DNA of 64,000 nucleotides from Hydrogenophaga aromaticivorans (GTDB lineage: Bacteria; Pseudomonadota; Gammaproteobacteria; Burkholderiales; Burkholderiaceae_C), in contig NZ_VYGV01000006.1 of NCBI RefSeq assembly GCF_013387465.1, forward strand, positions 963,638-1,027,637, read 5' to 3'. The position numbers and the translations under genes were made by a program. Within the stretch, counting starts at the first letter, position 1. Each line of letters opens with the position of its first letter. Positions 18,401 to 25,662 of this stretch are shown here, in pieces. Below the pieces are notes generated by a model. The model was not told the origin of the DNA, did not search any database, and saw nothing but the letters and a program-made list of their open reading frames with translations.

Positions 18401-20772
18401 TGGGCTTCGGTTCCTGGCGCTGCGTTTTGGACATTGGCTTGCTCAGTGATATTGCCCAGCGGCTTGCGGGTTTCCTTGCTGCTGGCCCATGCCTTGAATG
18501 CCGGCATCGGCAATGCGGTGATGTTGGCCAGGCCATTCCAGTCGGCGCTGTAGTTGCGACGGTAGATCGCCTCGGCCTCTGCCTGGTCGGCGGCGCCGAA
18601 CACGACCTTGTGTTCATCGAACTTGCCGGTCTTCGGATCGACCTGATCCACCACGAACACCGGGCCGGCGTAGTCCTGCGGCGTTCCGGGCTTGATGAAC
18701 ACGTCCAGCTTGTCGCCATCGGCTGCGGTTGTCCCCTTGAAGTAGCCGTAGTGGTCGCGCATCGGCGTCGTCCACTCATTGCCGTCAGGATCAACCCCGC
18801 GGCGCTCGCTGCCTTGTGGGTTCTCGATGCTGATGTCCAGGCCGGACATGCGGATCTTGCCCACCTTGTAGTTACCGGCCTTCTTCTGTGCGTCGGTCGG
18901 CTCTGGAAGATCGTTCAGTGGGCTGGTCGCGGCGGCGTGCACTGCGTCCAGTTCAGGCGTCACCATCACATCGTTGATGTCGCTCAGTGCCGGTACGGCG
19001 CCCGGTTGATCGACTCCATCCACACCAGCGCCGCCAAGTCCTGGCGCTTCTGCTGCTGCGGTTTCAACGGCGGAGGTGGCAGCTTCTTGGGGTGCATCCT
19101 GTTGCTCCAGTTGTTCAATGTCGGCCATGGTCGACAAAACAGAGTCAAGCATGGCGTCACGCTGCGTTTCGATGGTCTGCGCCAGGGTATCAAGGCCGTC
19201 GAACGGCTGGGCCTGGCCGGCGTTCACCAGCCCGGTGATGGCCTTCTGCACAAACCCTGCGGCCTTCTCTGCCGGAACCTCGGCCAGCTTGTTGCTGATG
19301 GCTTCCTGCGCCTTTGGAGACAGGCCGGCCAGTTGCGCAGCCTGCTCGAAGTTCCAGCGCGCTGCGGTCTGCACCACTGCGTCACCGGTCTTTGCGCCGG
19401 CCAGTCGCGTGTCGCGGTAGCGCTGCTGCAAGTCCGGCCCGAAGTTGGCCAGGGCCTCAGTCTCGCGCTCGGTGGTGAACGCAGCCTGTTCCTTCTGCTG
19501 ACGGCGCTCCAGCAGCGCGGCGGAGGTTTCGTCACCGGTCTTGCGCAGGGCTTCGATCTGAGGCGTGCGGTCCACCGGGCGGGCGAACTGCTTGCGCGCT
19601 TCACTGATCGCCACCGGTCCACCACCCATGACGGCCGTCTGTCCGATGGTGACTTTCAACGTGTCGCCGGCCTGCTGCAGGTAGTCGGACAGCGCGGCCT
19701 CGGGGTTCTGTGCGCCTGGTCCGTACTTGTCTCCTAGGAATTGCACCAGCGTGGTCAGTTGCTCGCCCGGGATTTCCTTCATGATCTGGCGCGCGAAGAT
19801 CGGTGCCAGCTCTTCGGCTGGGATGCGCGCGGTCAGGCCTTTCAGGATCTTGATCTGTTCACCAAACCCGAATCGCTCACCCAGCACCTCGGCGCCAGCC
19901 ATGACGCCAGCCCGGGCGGCAGCGGTGCCACCGTCAAGGCCTGCGGCGCGGCCCTGGCTGTACTCCTGCGCAGCCGACTGCCCGAACAGCGCCGTCATCG
20001 CCGGCCCGCCACCCAGCCCCATGATCAGCGTCGGAGCGGTCTGCACGATGCTGTTTGTGATGTCGAACACCAACTTGTCGTTGCCGGCCTTGGGCTGCAG
20101 CGGTGCGGCGATCTGACGCCCGGTGCGCGCCGTGCGAGCGGCCACATCAGCCACGCCATCTGCACCTACGAAATCGGCAGCGGCCTCGACGGCGCCCGGC
20201 AGCACCTGGCCCAGCCCAGTGAATCCGGCCACCACACCACGCGCGGCCGGGTTCTTGATCGAATCCCGGATGTCCATGCCGATTCCGGCGGCAGTCGGTA
20301 CCGGTGTCGCGATGGATTCACCGCGGCGAACGGGCATGTCGTCAATGGCGCGGCGTGCCTCGCTGGCTTCTCGGAAGCTCCATGGCTTCTCGGGCTGCAG
20401 TTGAACGCCTTCCAGAACGCTCGCGCGCGGCGCGGCTTCACGCTTGGTCATCTGCCCGGCCATCGCCGAAGAGCCGAAGCCCTGCGCGTCACCGGTCAGG
20501 TCGATGTCATCCTGCGGCGGCGCAACTGGAGCGGCCTGACGGCTCGTTTCCGCCTCCGCCTTCGCGCGGTAGTCGGCCAATCCTGCGTTGCCGCGGCCAG
20601 CGCCAGCCGTCGATGGCGTGACGCCAGCTGGTAAGTCCTGGCGCGCAGAGTCAGAAAGCGAAAATCCCCCGCCAGAATCGGCGGGGGATGCGGCATCACT
20701 GACGGGCTCATCGCCCCAGTCGGAGCCGCCACCAGTCGATACCAGTTCGTCGCCCCATTCGTTCTTTGCCAT
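12412..20772 (-). CDS. giant polyvalent ejection protein (InPase-like, GNAT-like, zincin, ART and LPD38-like domains)
   Basis: A 2786-residue protein, last gene of the late operon, next to two ejection-protein genes. Residues 1-120 are disordered. An inorganic-pyrophosphatase-like domain of the polyvalent-protein type lies at about 629-764 (VGKIRMSGLDISIENPQGS, DGDKLDVFIKPG). A GNAT-like segment lies at about 860-908 (RRRGVGSALYDAL). A zincin motif HEAIAHH is at 1451-1457. An ADP-ribosyltransferase-like domain starts near 1593 (AYHGTPHRFERF, GWGLYFASKKEIAEHY). A helical domain resembling the large polyvalent-associated domain LPD38 spans about 2220-2425, before a charged coiled-coil tail. Polyvalent proteins are thought to enter the host with the DNA and disarm defences. 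Domain names are by recognition, not search. Confidence 0.85.
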   Translation of the reverse strand: MAKNEWGDELVSTGGGSDWGDEPVSDAASPADSGGGFSLSDSARQDLPAGVTPSTAGAGRGNAGLADYRAKAEAETSRQAAPVAPPQDDIDLTGDAQGFGSSAMAGQMTKREAAPRASVLEGVQLQPEKPWSFREASEARRAIDDMPVRRGESIATPVPTAAGIGMDIRDSIKNPAARGVVAGFTGLGQVLPGAVEAAADFVGADGVADVAARTARTGRQIAAPLQPKAGNDKLVFDITNSIVQTAPTLIMGLGGGPAMTALFGQSAAQEYSQGRAAGLDGGTAAARAGVMAGAEVLGERFGFGEQIKILKGLTARIPAEELAPIFARQIMKEIPGEQLTTLVQFLGDKYGPGAQNPEAALSDYLQQAGDTLKVTIGQTAVMGGGPVAISEARKQFARPVDRTPQIEALRKTGDETSAALLERRQQKEQAAFTTERETEALANFGPDLQQRYRDTRLAGAKTGDAVVQTAARWNFEQAAQLAGLSPKAQEAISNKLAEVPAEKAAGFVQKAITGLVNAGQAQPFDGLDTLAQTIETQRDAMLDSVLSTMADIEQLEQQDAPQEAATSAVETAAAEAPGLGGAGVDGVDQPGAVPALSDINDVMVTPELDAVHAAATSPLNDLPEPTDAQKKAGNYKVGKIRMSGLDISIENPQGSERRGVDPDGNEWTTPMRDHYGYFKGTTAADGDKLDVFIKPGTPQDYAGPVFVVDQVDPKTGKFDEHKVVFGAADQAEAEAIYRRNYSADWNGLANITALPMPAFKAWASSKETRKPLGNITEQANVQNAAPGTEAQAAAAPVEAPAPAGGNAAAAGLPTATGAGDVQADGVTLKDGGRITISQQPAPKAFGSLVRGEYGEPKTLIATNDAGEEVGRLTFMPNGGPIDSFVREQDRRRGVGSALYDALEARGGKLPPVSSGMTISDDARALRTAREGTSESLTDRPDGTLSVKGDTKALRERLTAAGIPAKSILSSATGVVVGRTQAVKAREVLTQTLTAPTKSDIESQQERVSRADELDARAQVKRESEAGSDSFTLTVEDGRQDTTQPMFSRSADPLAILAETDDLYSMPKSDKETIEGITADHDPEIKVRKANLPGNETMYTLTMPDGKLARITVRKSGPNSVYAGEVDSDNNTTWEMGRPGENPEDVPDSAEDVWIDVSSLKPGQNGARVYNIAATYAHNTGRIFIGDPSGLSDEAMRRRTEHMISSALKFGTTAHLAPHPRQTEGSPKIGVPALKWVYGDHVGNIERMIDVSVRAMDNAYPDSDQITYDLATGQFLGRTGRPIPRGMLAARSSESRQKLPGSDLAKAQSGWRTVARGAVFRSLLRGRGTGGDGAGRTGAGESLLDKLVRQRAQLASASKDERIFYSRPLTADLFRQMTTPMQRGMKTADLQKAIAPVLKRWQNGPNVTVVATTKDLPMPAPGDVHGVYFGGKVYLVAQNIRDKAKAMEVLTHEAIAHHGLREMLGKDDWKKFMGNIQLALKTGNKPLAAIRNDVRAAYVDDAGKFNLSEMQEADEIAAKVVEQAVDADGNFRPGFGFVKSVYAKVVEFLRSIGIDVKMTMAELQGALVNAQRFLEAGKRTDSAKKSAKPVFARAYHGTPHRFERFTTDAIGTGEGAQAYGWGLYFASKKEIAEHYRKGLSYKQIVKEFRDEMPDDADFDEALDAADTMSPQRARVIRALAADDWLGFDYPAQAITAAFKELDAYDASQELQDAVKGAQGQLYEAEIPEDTEMLLWDKPLSEQPKKVLEALKQLAVDGADYYQTLAEMMQPMEAGNTTGQAVYMAMQRESGSDKNASRELRSAGIRGIKYLDGVSRDKGDGSFNYVVFSGDDVSIIEAAYSRTAKAPASIEAEKAAGAAKPGQAEMFQPGFWDAPQETRLDRVIYELADGRIDLKRVQEAISKANTIPEKFDARLQETLYPGRVATRAKQFLDDEAKPLLDAMARNNVTMDELADYLHARHAEERNKQIAKVNPDLPDGGAGKNSKGVLMTTEAAKAHIAGLSEGKRMVLTAMAKRVDAITQGTTKLLVDEGLEKQETIDAWAGAYKSYVPLFRDEAENGNPHPTGSGMSVRGGSSKRAVGSTKQATNILAHVLMQREAAITRAEKNRVAVALYGLALTNPNPDFWTTIKPGMSPEAIGRELQRMGVDPTVAEAGMMGVPTIKTVDPTLGRVVSRPNPMYKSLPGAIVLKVNGEDRVLMVNVNDPRGLRMAENLKNMDGLTKFDIAGSIVGKTTRWLASVNTQFNPAFGLVNLTRDTLGGAINLSSTKLRGKTLKVLAMTPGALKGIGLELSGKKSGEWGRLFRQFQQDGGQTGYREMFKDANDRAKALEAELKAMEKAGKLTTDKVAGKVLGALDIFNTTLENAVRLAAYREALQEGMSRPEAARLGRELTVDFNRKGRMGRELGPLYAFFNASVQGSARTLQTLAGPDGAKIIAGGVTLGVLQAVMLLAAGYDDDEIPEFVKSRALIIPLGTDDEGKKRYFTIPLPLGLHVLPNTGRVLAELTMDGGKDALSKGFAAVGEIAGAFNPLGGGNIFTADGALRTVAPTVIDPVIEVLSNKNFAGAAIEREGYGNDPRPGFERAREGTLRAPTGQAYLEISRILNKVSDGDEYEAGRVSPTPEMVRYLAQVVGGGLLREIEKTVNTSIAMSKGEDTKPTGLPVFGRFYGEVDDASVQRSRYYDNLTAIEKAEKLIRAAEKKGDLDAADRIEADKPEAMLKKEKNRAVKDLRELNKEAMETVGDSEAIKALDEERTAVMRELNEAAAEIDAPRRDATLGARLRKSLAAAP
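20661..20688 (-). terminator. intragenic terminator-like hairpin early in the giant gene
   Basis: Minus-strand TCCCCCGCC-GATTCT-GGCGGGGGA is a perfect 9-bp stem directly followed by TTTTC, about 85-110 bases after the start codon of the polyvalent gene. It has the form of an intrinsic terminator inside a coding sequence and could act as an attenuator. Confidence 0.5.
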
Positions 20773-20775
20773 GGA

Positions 20776-22392
20776 TCACTTCTTCATGAAAATTTGACCG
20801 TTCGGGTCGATGTACTGGGTGCCGGCCGGCAATGCATCGCGCTCTGCCTTGGTCGTGACCTTCACCGGGGCCGCTTGTCGCGCGGGCTGCTGGGCAGAAG
20901 ACAGCCCAACCGCAGCCGACGATTTCGGAAGCCGGATGATCTCGCTCTCCAGCGCCTTGATGTCATTTGCAGCGCGAGAATCGGACGGGTTTCTTGCGTA
21001 TGCATCCCTGGCCTTTTTCAGCTCGGCATTGAGGATCGCCGCGCGGTCACTCTCTGCACTGGTCGATGCCAGTGACATGCGGCCAGATGGCCTTGCGGAT
21101 GGCGATTGGCCTGACGATGCGGTGGACAGGCTTGGCTTTCCGCCTCGGTTTCCGATGGCATCTCGGCTCATCTCATCAAGCGCAGCGTCGAACTCCTTCA
21201 CCCTGGCGGACGATGTTTGAAGCTCCTGTTGTGCCTCTTTAATCTGCCTCTGAATCTCTTGCAACCTGCCGTAGTGCTCACTTTTTGCGCCATCTCGCAC
21301 GGCAAACCGAAGATCACGGTCTTCTGCAATCTTCGATTCAAGATCGGCAATGACTTTCCGCTGATCTCGCACGGCAGCGGCGGCACTGTCTCGCTGACCT
21401 GAAACGGTCACGCGAAGCATTGTGTTGTCGCCGTTCTTCCTGTTAGCCGGGTCGGCTGGCCCGCCTGGGATGAATGTCTGCGCCGTTCTGTCCGCGTTCC
21501 ATTGCCATCCGGACGGTGCCTTGTCGCCCTTGTTGCGCGCCGCGATCTTCTCAAGCTCGCGCTCGTGCTTCATGTTCTCGTTGAGCCAGCCGATCTTCGT
21601 CTTGAAGTCCACCCGCGATGAATCTCGCACCCACTGCTCGGCGCCGCGCTCGGTGTTCTCGTAGCTTCCGACGATCTTGGTTTCCCCGCTGGGCAGCACG
21701 ACCTTGAATGAAACCGTCTTGCCGTCCTGCGAAAGAGCGGGATCAACCTGCATGCCCTGCAGTCCCGGCGCGTTGGATTTCGTCAGCGCTTCGGCGGCGC
21801 GCGCAGACCAGTCCGGGCCGGACGATGCGATGGTCAGGATCTGGCGGTTGAACAACTCGTTCACCTGGGCGATCTCTTCATCCTTCAGCGCCTTCTGGGT
21901 CTTGGCGGCGGTTGATGCGCTGTCGGCCAGTTTCAGGCCGCGCTCGGCGTCGATTGGCATCGCGGCGGTGCTCATGCGGCCCAGCGTGGCCGGCGTGCTG
22001 TTGTACTGCTGCTCTGCGGCTTGTGCCTGTTTCGGATCGCGGTACGCGGTGTCTTGCACGCGGGTTGCGCTGGCGAGGCTCGGCCGCTGATCGGCAACCA
22101 TGTCACCCATGACGGCAGCGGCATCGGCGTCCTTCGTGAACGCATTGCTGCCTGCGGCGTCGGTCACCTGATACCCGGCGTCCACCTGGGCCGGCCTGGC
22201 GGCTGCGGCCAGAGAGGTTTTGAGCTGTTGCTTCTGCGCGCGCTCGGCACGGATGGCATCACGCTGTTCGTTCTGCCATGCAATATCGGCATCCTCTTTC
22301 TCCTGGCGGCGCTTCTTGTCCACCTCGTCGTTGTAGGCTTTCAGCCCGGTTGTGCCCATGTTGGCCAGACCCGATAGCAATGCAGCACCCAT
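20776..22392 (-). CDS. internal virion / DNA-ejection protein, coiled-coil rich
   Basis: A 538-residue protein with a short glycine/alanine-rich hydrophobic N-terminus (MGAALLSGLANMGTTGLKAY) followed by long charged helices predicted to form coiled coils. Enzymatic motifs are absent. It lies between the giant polyvalent gene and another Ala-rich protein gene, the position of the ejection (internal core) proteins of podoviruses such as T7 gp15/16 or P22 gp7/16/20. Role inferred from position and composition. Confidence 0.6.
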   Translation of the reverse strand: MGAALLSGLANMGTTGLKAYNDEVDKKRRQEKEDADIAWQNEQRDAIRAERAQKQQLKTSLAAAARPAQVDAGYQVTDAAGSNAFTKDADAAAVMGDMVADQRPSLASATRVQDTAYRDPKQAQAAEQQYNSTPATLGRMSTAAMPIDAERGLKLADSASTAAKTQKALKDEEIAQVNELFNRQILTIASSGPDWSARAAEALTKSNAPGLQGMQVDPALSQDGKTVSFKVVLPSGETKIVGSYENTERGAEQWVRDSSRVDFKTKIGWLNENMKHERELEKIAARNKGDKAPSGWQWNADRTAQTFIPGGPADPANRKNGDNTMLRVTVSGQRDSAAAAVRDQRKVIADLESKIAEDRDLRFAVRDGAKSEHYGRLQEIQRQIKEAQQELQTSSARVKEFDAALDEMSRDAIGNRGGKPSLSTASSGQSPSARPSGRMSLASTSAESDRAAILNAELKKARDAYARNPSDSRAANDIKALESEIIRLPKSSAAVGLSSAQQPARQAAPVKVTTKAERDALPAGTQYIDPNGQIFMKK

Positions 22393-22410
22393 GATTTTTT
22401 CCTTCGCGTG

Positions 22411-23289
22411 TTACTTCTTGCCGAAATACGAACCTGCGGCACTGCCGGCCAGTCCGAACAAGGCGTTTGATGTGCTTCCCCACTGGTCAGCTTCACGCTG
22501 TTGGGCGGAAATCAGCAGGCGGTTCGCCCCACTCATGCTGCTCTGGTAGTCCTGCAGCGCGTTGCCAAGAAGCTGTGTGGACTGCGCGGCAGCGTTGACC
22601 GGGGCATAGGCCGCGCTTACCGCTCCGTTGCCAGCTTGCGTTGCCGTGCTTGCTGCTGTGGCCTGAGCGCTGGCCAGTCCGCGCCCGAGGCTGGCAGCGT
22701 CCATCTTGCGGGCAAACCCTTGTGTTTCGATCTTGTCGCGCGCTGCGGTGGCTGCAGACCCTTTGGCCGATGCAGCGGCAAGGCTCATCTGGTTGTTCAT
22801 GGCTAGTGAATTTCCGCTGCTCGGGTTCACGCCCATGCGCTGCTGATTGCGCACCATGGCCTGGCGCTCGCCGTCGATCTGCAGCCCGACATCAGCAACC
22901 GCCTTGCCGGCTTCGGCCTCGCGACGGGCTGGTGTGTCGAACTCGTTCGCGTTCTTGACGATGGAGTTTTCCAGCGGCCAGAACACCGACTTGTTGCGGG
23001 TGTGGTACTCGCCGGAAATCTGGCGCTGCTGGTCCATCAGAGCAACCTGCGAGTTCGCTACCTTGCCGGCAATGGCGTTCGCCTGCGCTTGAAGGCTTGC
23101 GCTTTGAGCGTCGCGGGACTTGTAGTAGTCCAACGTTTCCCTGGCGAGTGCGCGCTCGTCATCTGCTGCAGATGCTGAGGCTTTGATGGACCGCTTGTTG
23201 GCGGAGTCTGCTTTGTCTGCTGAGTACACGCCTGCAGCCACAGACCCCCAGAAAACACCGCCAGCAACGGCTGAAACTGCAAATGGCAT
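22411..23289 (-). CDS. internal virion / ejection protein, T7 gp14-like in layout
   Basis: A 292-residue protein with an N-terminal hydrophobic stretch (FAVSAVAGGVFWGSVAAGVY), then a long Ala/Ser/Gln-rich helical body and a C-terminal hydrophobic GLAGSAAGSYFG. This matches small ejection proteins that insert into the outer membrane (T7 gp14 type). It precedes the two larger ejection proteins in the same transcript. Function is inferred from layout only. Confidence 0.6.
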   Translation of the reverse strand: MPFAVSAVAGGVFWGSVAAGVYSADKADSANKRSIKASASAADDERALARETLDYYKSRDAQSASLQAQANAIAGKVANSQVALMDQQRQISGEYHTRNKSVFWPLENSIVKNANEFDTPARREAEAGKAVADVGLQIDGERQAMVRNQQRMGVNPSSGNSLAMNNQMSLAAASAKGSAATAARDKIETQGFARKMDAASLGRGLASAQATAASTATQAGNGAVSAAYAPVNAAAQSTQLLGNALQDYQSSMSGANRLLISAQQREADQWGSTSNALFGLAGSAAGSYFGKK

Positions 23290-23299
23290 GTCGATCCCC

Positions 23300-23830
23300 T
23301 TATTTGATGCAAGCGATCATCGTGATCCGCTCGTAGTTGGTTGGGTTTGGCACCCAATGCATGCTCTGGTTTTCAAACCAGAACAGATCCCCAGGCTTTG
23401 TCTCAAACTGAACATCCTCGAAGCAAAATGCTTGACCTGGAGCGCTGGCGATTTGAAGTCCGTACTTTTGATACTCCAATGCGTGCCAGCGAAGGTCTTG
23501 ATGCGGCTTGCAGGTCTTACCTGGCGGTATTCGAGTGATGAGAACACCGCCCATGACATCGCCTCCAACGGCGTGCATCAGGTCGCGCAGGAACGGCTTG
23601 AGGTCGAGTACGTCGGATGCCTCGTACCATTCTGAATCGTGGGCTTCTCCGTGCATTGCGGCATCCGACTTCCCGTATCGAATCCAGATGTCATCAAGTC
23701 CAAAATGCGGACTGTCCGGGCTCTCCGTTCGCATCGTGTGCTGGTTCCACAGTTGCGGGTTATTCATCAGCGCCCAGTACAGCGGCTGAACATTGATGCC
23801 GCTGGAAATCAACTTGATCTTGTCGGTCAT
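23300..23830 (-). CDS. Fe(II)/2-oxoglutarate dioxygenase-like protein (Asp/Asn beta-hydroxylase type)
   Basis: A 176-residue protein starting at the ATG at 23830 (MTDKIKLISSG), 4 bases inside the cupin gene. It shows a double-stranded beta-helix with metal ligands H-x-D in KPHQDLRWH and a distal His in QSMHWVPN. A following Arg in YERITMIA could hold the 2-oxoglutarate carboxylate. The pattern PGDLFWFENQSMHWVPN resembles aspartyl/asparaginyl beta-hydroxylases. The target is unknown: a virion protein, host factor or small molecule. It lies between lysis and ejection genes with a cupin partner. Confidence 0.65.
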   Translation of the reverse strand: MTDKIKLISSGINVQPLYWALMNNPQLWNQHTMRTESPDSPHFGLDDIWIRYGKSDAAMHGEAHDSEWYEASDVLDLKPFLRDLMHAVGGDVMGGVLITRIPPGKTCKPHQDLRWHALEYQKYGLQIASAPGQAFCFEDVQFETKPGDLFWFENQSMHWVPNPTNYERITMIACIK

Positions 23831-24306
23831 TGATGGGCTCCAGCTTCCATTGCTTCGATGACGTGCAGAGATTGTTCGATCTGCTCGCGCGGGGCGTCCT
23901 TCTCTGACCACAGGCAGTACCAGACAACGTCGGTGACGGCATGCACTTCGTGCTGAGAATCAGGTGGGACGCAAACGTGGGTTGGGCCGCTGTAGCGCGT
24001 GGTCACACCGTTGATGGTCACGTCGGCTGTGCCCTTGGCTAGCACGCTCATGTGCCCATGGGCGTGGCGGTGCGATTCCAGCTGGAAGCCGCCATCAATG
24101 TGGGTCACGACGGCCAGAACACCGCCACTGTCCACGTCACCACCGTAGACCTCGACGGCCCGGTGATCGTTGGTATCTTTTGCAGCAGCCATGGCGGCCA
24201 GCTCAATGGAAGTAGCCACTTCGGGCGTCAACACCTGGCCAAGGTGGGCGCCGATGGCCTCTCTCAATGGGTGAATATGCATCTCGGTACTTTCGTGGTT
24301 GGACAT
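23827..24306 (-). CDS. cupin-domain protein
   Basis: A 159-residue protein with a single cupin barrel. Motif 1 is HRHAHGHMSVLAKGTADVTING, providing up to four His ligands, and motif 2 is PPDSQHEVHAV. It is coupled to the downstream dioxygenase by a 4-base overlap, which suggests a joint task. The protein has no signal peptide. It could be an enzyme, a metal-dependent isomerase or a structural barrel. Confidence 0.65.
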   Translation of the reverse strand: MSNHESTEMHIHPLREAIGAHLGQVLTPEVATSIELAAMAAAKDTNDHRAVEVYGGDVDSGGVLAVVTHIDGGFQLESHRHAHGHMSVLAKGTADVTINGVTTRYSGPTHVCVPPDSQHEVHAVTDVVWYCLWSEKDAPREQIEQSLHVIEAMEAGAHQ

Positions 24307-24345
24307 GCTCTATATCCTCTTGGATGGCGGCGGAAATGTCACGCT

Positions 24346-24975
24346 TTACGGTGTCTGTGCTTTGTCGGCTTCGGTGCGGATGCGGTAGGCGCCGGCCCGG
24401 TCCAGCTCGGCGGGGTCGTTGCGGGTGCCGACCAGATCACGCATCAGGCTGTTGTTCTCGCGGGTGGTGAACGTGCTTACCTGCGCGTCGGTCACGATGT
24501 CCAACTTGCGTATTTCGCTGTTCTTGTCGATGGAGTACCAGGGGATGAACACCTCGGCCAGCGTCTGGCGCACCTCTCGGAACAGCTTCAGGCCGATGGA
24601 CTCGACCTTGGGCGGTGCGGCCAGGGCATAGCCGGCGCCGCCGATCTGCGGTGGCGGCGCGTAGACCCGGAAGGCCTTGGCATCGATGGTGATGGGCTTG
24701 CCATCGTGGGCTTCCATCTCGACCAGAGGCTGGGATGAACCCTTGGTGCCAACGCCTGCGATGGCCTTGATCGCACCGTAGTAGTCGCGGTTCATGAGCA
24801 CCGTGGCCGCATCCGACGACGACATGCCAGCGGTCACGCCCTTGGCGCTGCTGGTGTTTTCGTCGGTCAAGGTTTCGGCGACCTTGACGCTGGCGTCAGA
24901 CAGGCCGGTGATGTCCATTCCGGCGCAACCGGTCAAAGCGAGTGCGCAGGCGATCAGCAGGAAAAAGCGTTTCAT
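24346..24975 (-). CDS. prophage lipoprotein
   Basis: A 209-residue protein starting at the ATG at 24975 in an ATGA overlap with the upstream zinc-ribbon gene. It has a lipoprotein signal peptide (KRFFLLIACALALTGCAG) with the lipidated Cys at 17. The mature part mixes Ala-rich helices and polar strands and has no recognisable domain. It lies in the lysis/accessory cluster; possible roles are spanin-like lysis help or envelope modification (superinfection exclusion), neither demonstrated. Confidence 0.75.
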   Translation of the reverse strand: MKRFFLLIACALALTGCAGMDITGLSDASVKVAETLTDENTSSAKGVTAGMSSSDAATVLMNRDYYGAIKAIAGVGTKGSSQPLVEMEAHDGKPITIDAKAFRVYAPPPQIGGAGYALAAPPKVESIGLKLFREVRQTLAEVFIPWYSIDKNSEIRKLDIVTDAQVSTFTTRENNSLMRDLVGTRNDPAELDRAGAYRIRTEADKAQTP

Positions 24976-25256
24976 GGGTGGTCCTTCAGGGTGGTGGTTG
25001 GGGTGATGAATTGGGTGTTTGGCGACCATCCGACCAGTCGCACAAACTCGTGAAACTTGCATGATGGGCACTCGACGTTTTCAGGAGTTGGGCAGACAAC
25101 GCTCGGCGTTACCGTTCCGTCTCCTGCAATCCCATGGCCGCGGAGACTCATTGGCTTTGTGCACTCGCTGCAGTAGAAGGTCGCAGACATTCCGCCTTCC
25201 GGCTTTATCGTCGGCCACCACTGCCCCGGGCCGCGTCCTCTGGTTGATTCCTTCAT
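24972..25256 (-). CDS. small zinc-ribbon-like protein
   Basis: A 94-residue protein with Cys pairs CSEC (29, 32) and CPSC (63, 66) plus Cys55, a probable zinc ribbon. It overlaps the HNH gene stop (ATGA) upstream and the lipoprotein start downstream, so it is clearly part of the operon. An internal ATG at residue 23 just before the zinc ribbon could be an alternative start. Function unknown. Confidence 0.6.
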   Translation of the reverse strand: MKESTRGRGPGQWWPTIKPEGGMSATFYCSECTKPMSLRGHGIAGDGTVTPSVVCPTPENVECPSCKFHEFVRLVGWSPNTQFITPTTTLKDHP

Positions 25257-25662
25257 CGCATCCTCTCCGGGCTAGTGCCCAACTCTGTAATCGAGCCGAC
25301 CGCAGGCGGCTCATTGGTGGTGATGAATCGGCAGTACACGCGGCGTTCCCACCGGTCTTTGCAAAGCGCGCCGGCACAAGACTTGAGTTCAACCGGGAGC
25401 CACTGCAGGTTGAAAATCGCATCGGCGCCGCCGCAAATTAATGGCACCACATGATCGAGGTGCCACCGCGGACAGGCGCCTGACTGCAGGCCGGTGGACG
25501 GGCAAGGGTGGATGCGCTGGAACTCTCGCAGCACGGCACGCGAGCGCTTGATCGATCCGTCCGCATCGCGCGCTCAGGTGGACCGCCGTAACGCGGGTCT
25601 TGCGCCAGCGCCAGCGATGCCAGCAGCAGAAGGAATACCAGCAGGGTGATTGCTCGTGTCAT
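25253..25662 (-). pseudogene. exported HNH nuclease, split by a frameshift
   Basis: The first frame starts at the ATG at 25662 (ATGA overlap with the DUF1353 gene) and encodes a signal peptide (MTRAITLLVFLLLLASLALAQ) and DPRYGGPPER. The family sequence then continues one frame back as RDADGSIKRSRAVLREF, HPCPSTG, the HNH core WHLDHVVPLICGGAD and KDRWERRVYC, ending at 25253. The shift lies in a CGCGCG run at about 25567-25575. One missing base would explain it; programmed -1 slippage or a sequencing error are alternatives. Signal-peptide-bearing HNH proteins of this kind are common beside lysis genes of Burkholderiales phages. Confidence 0.7.
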
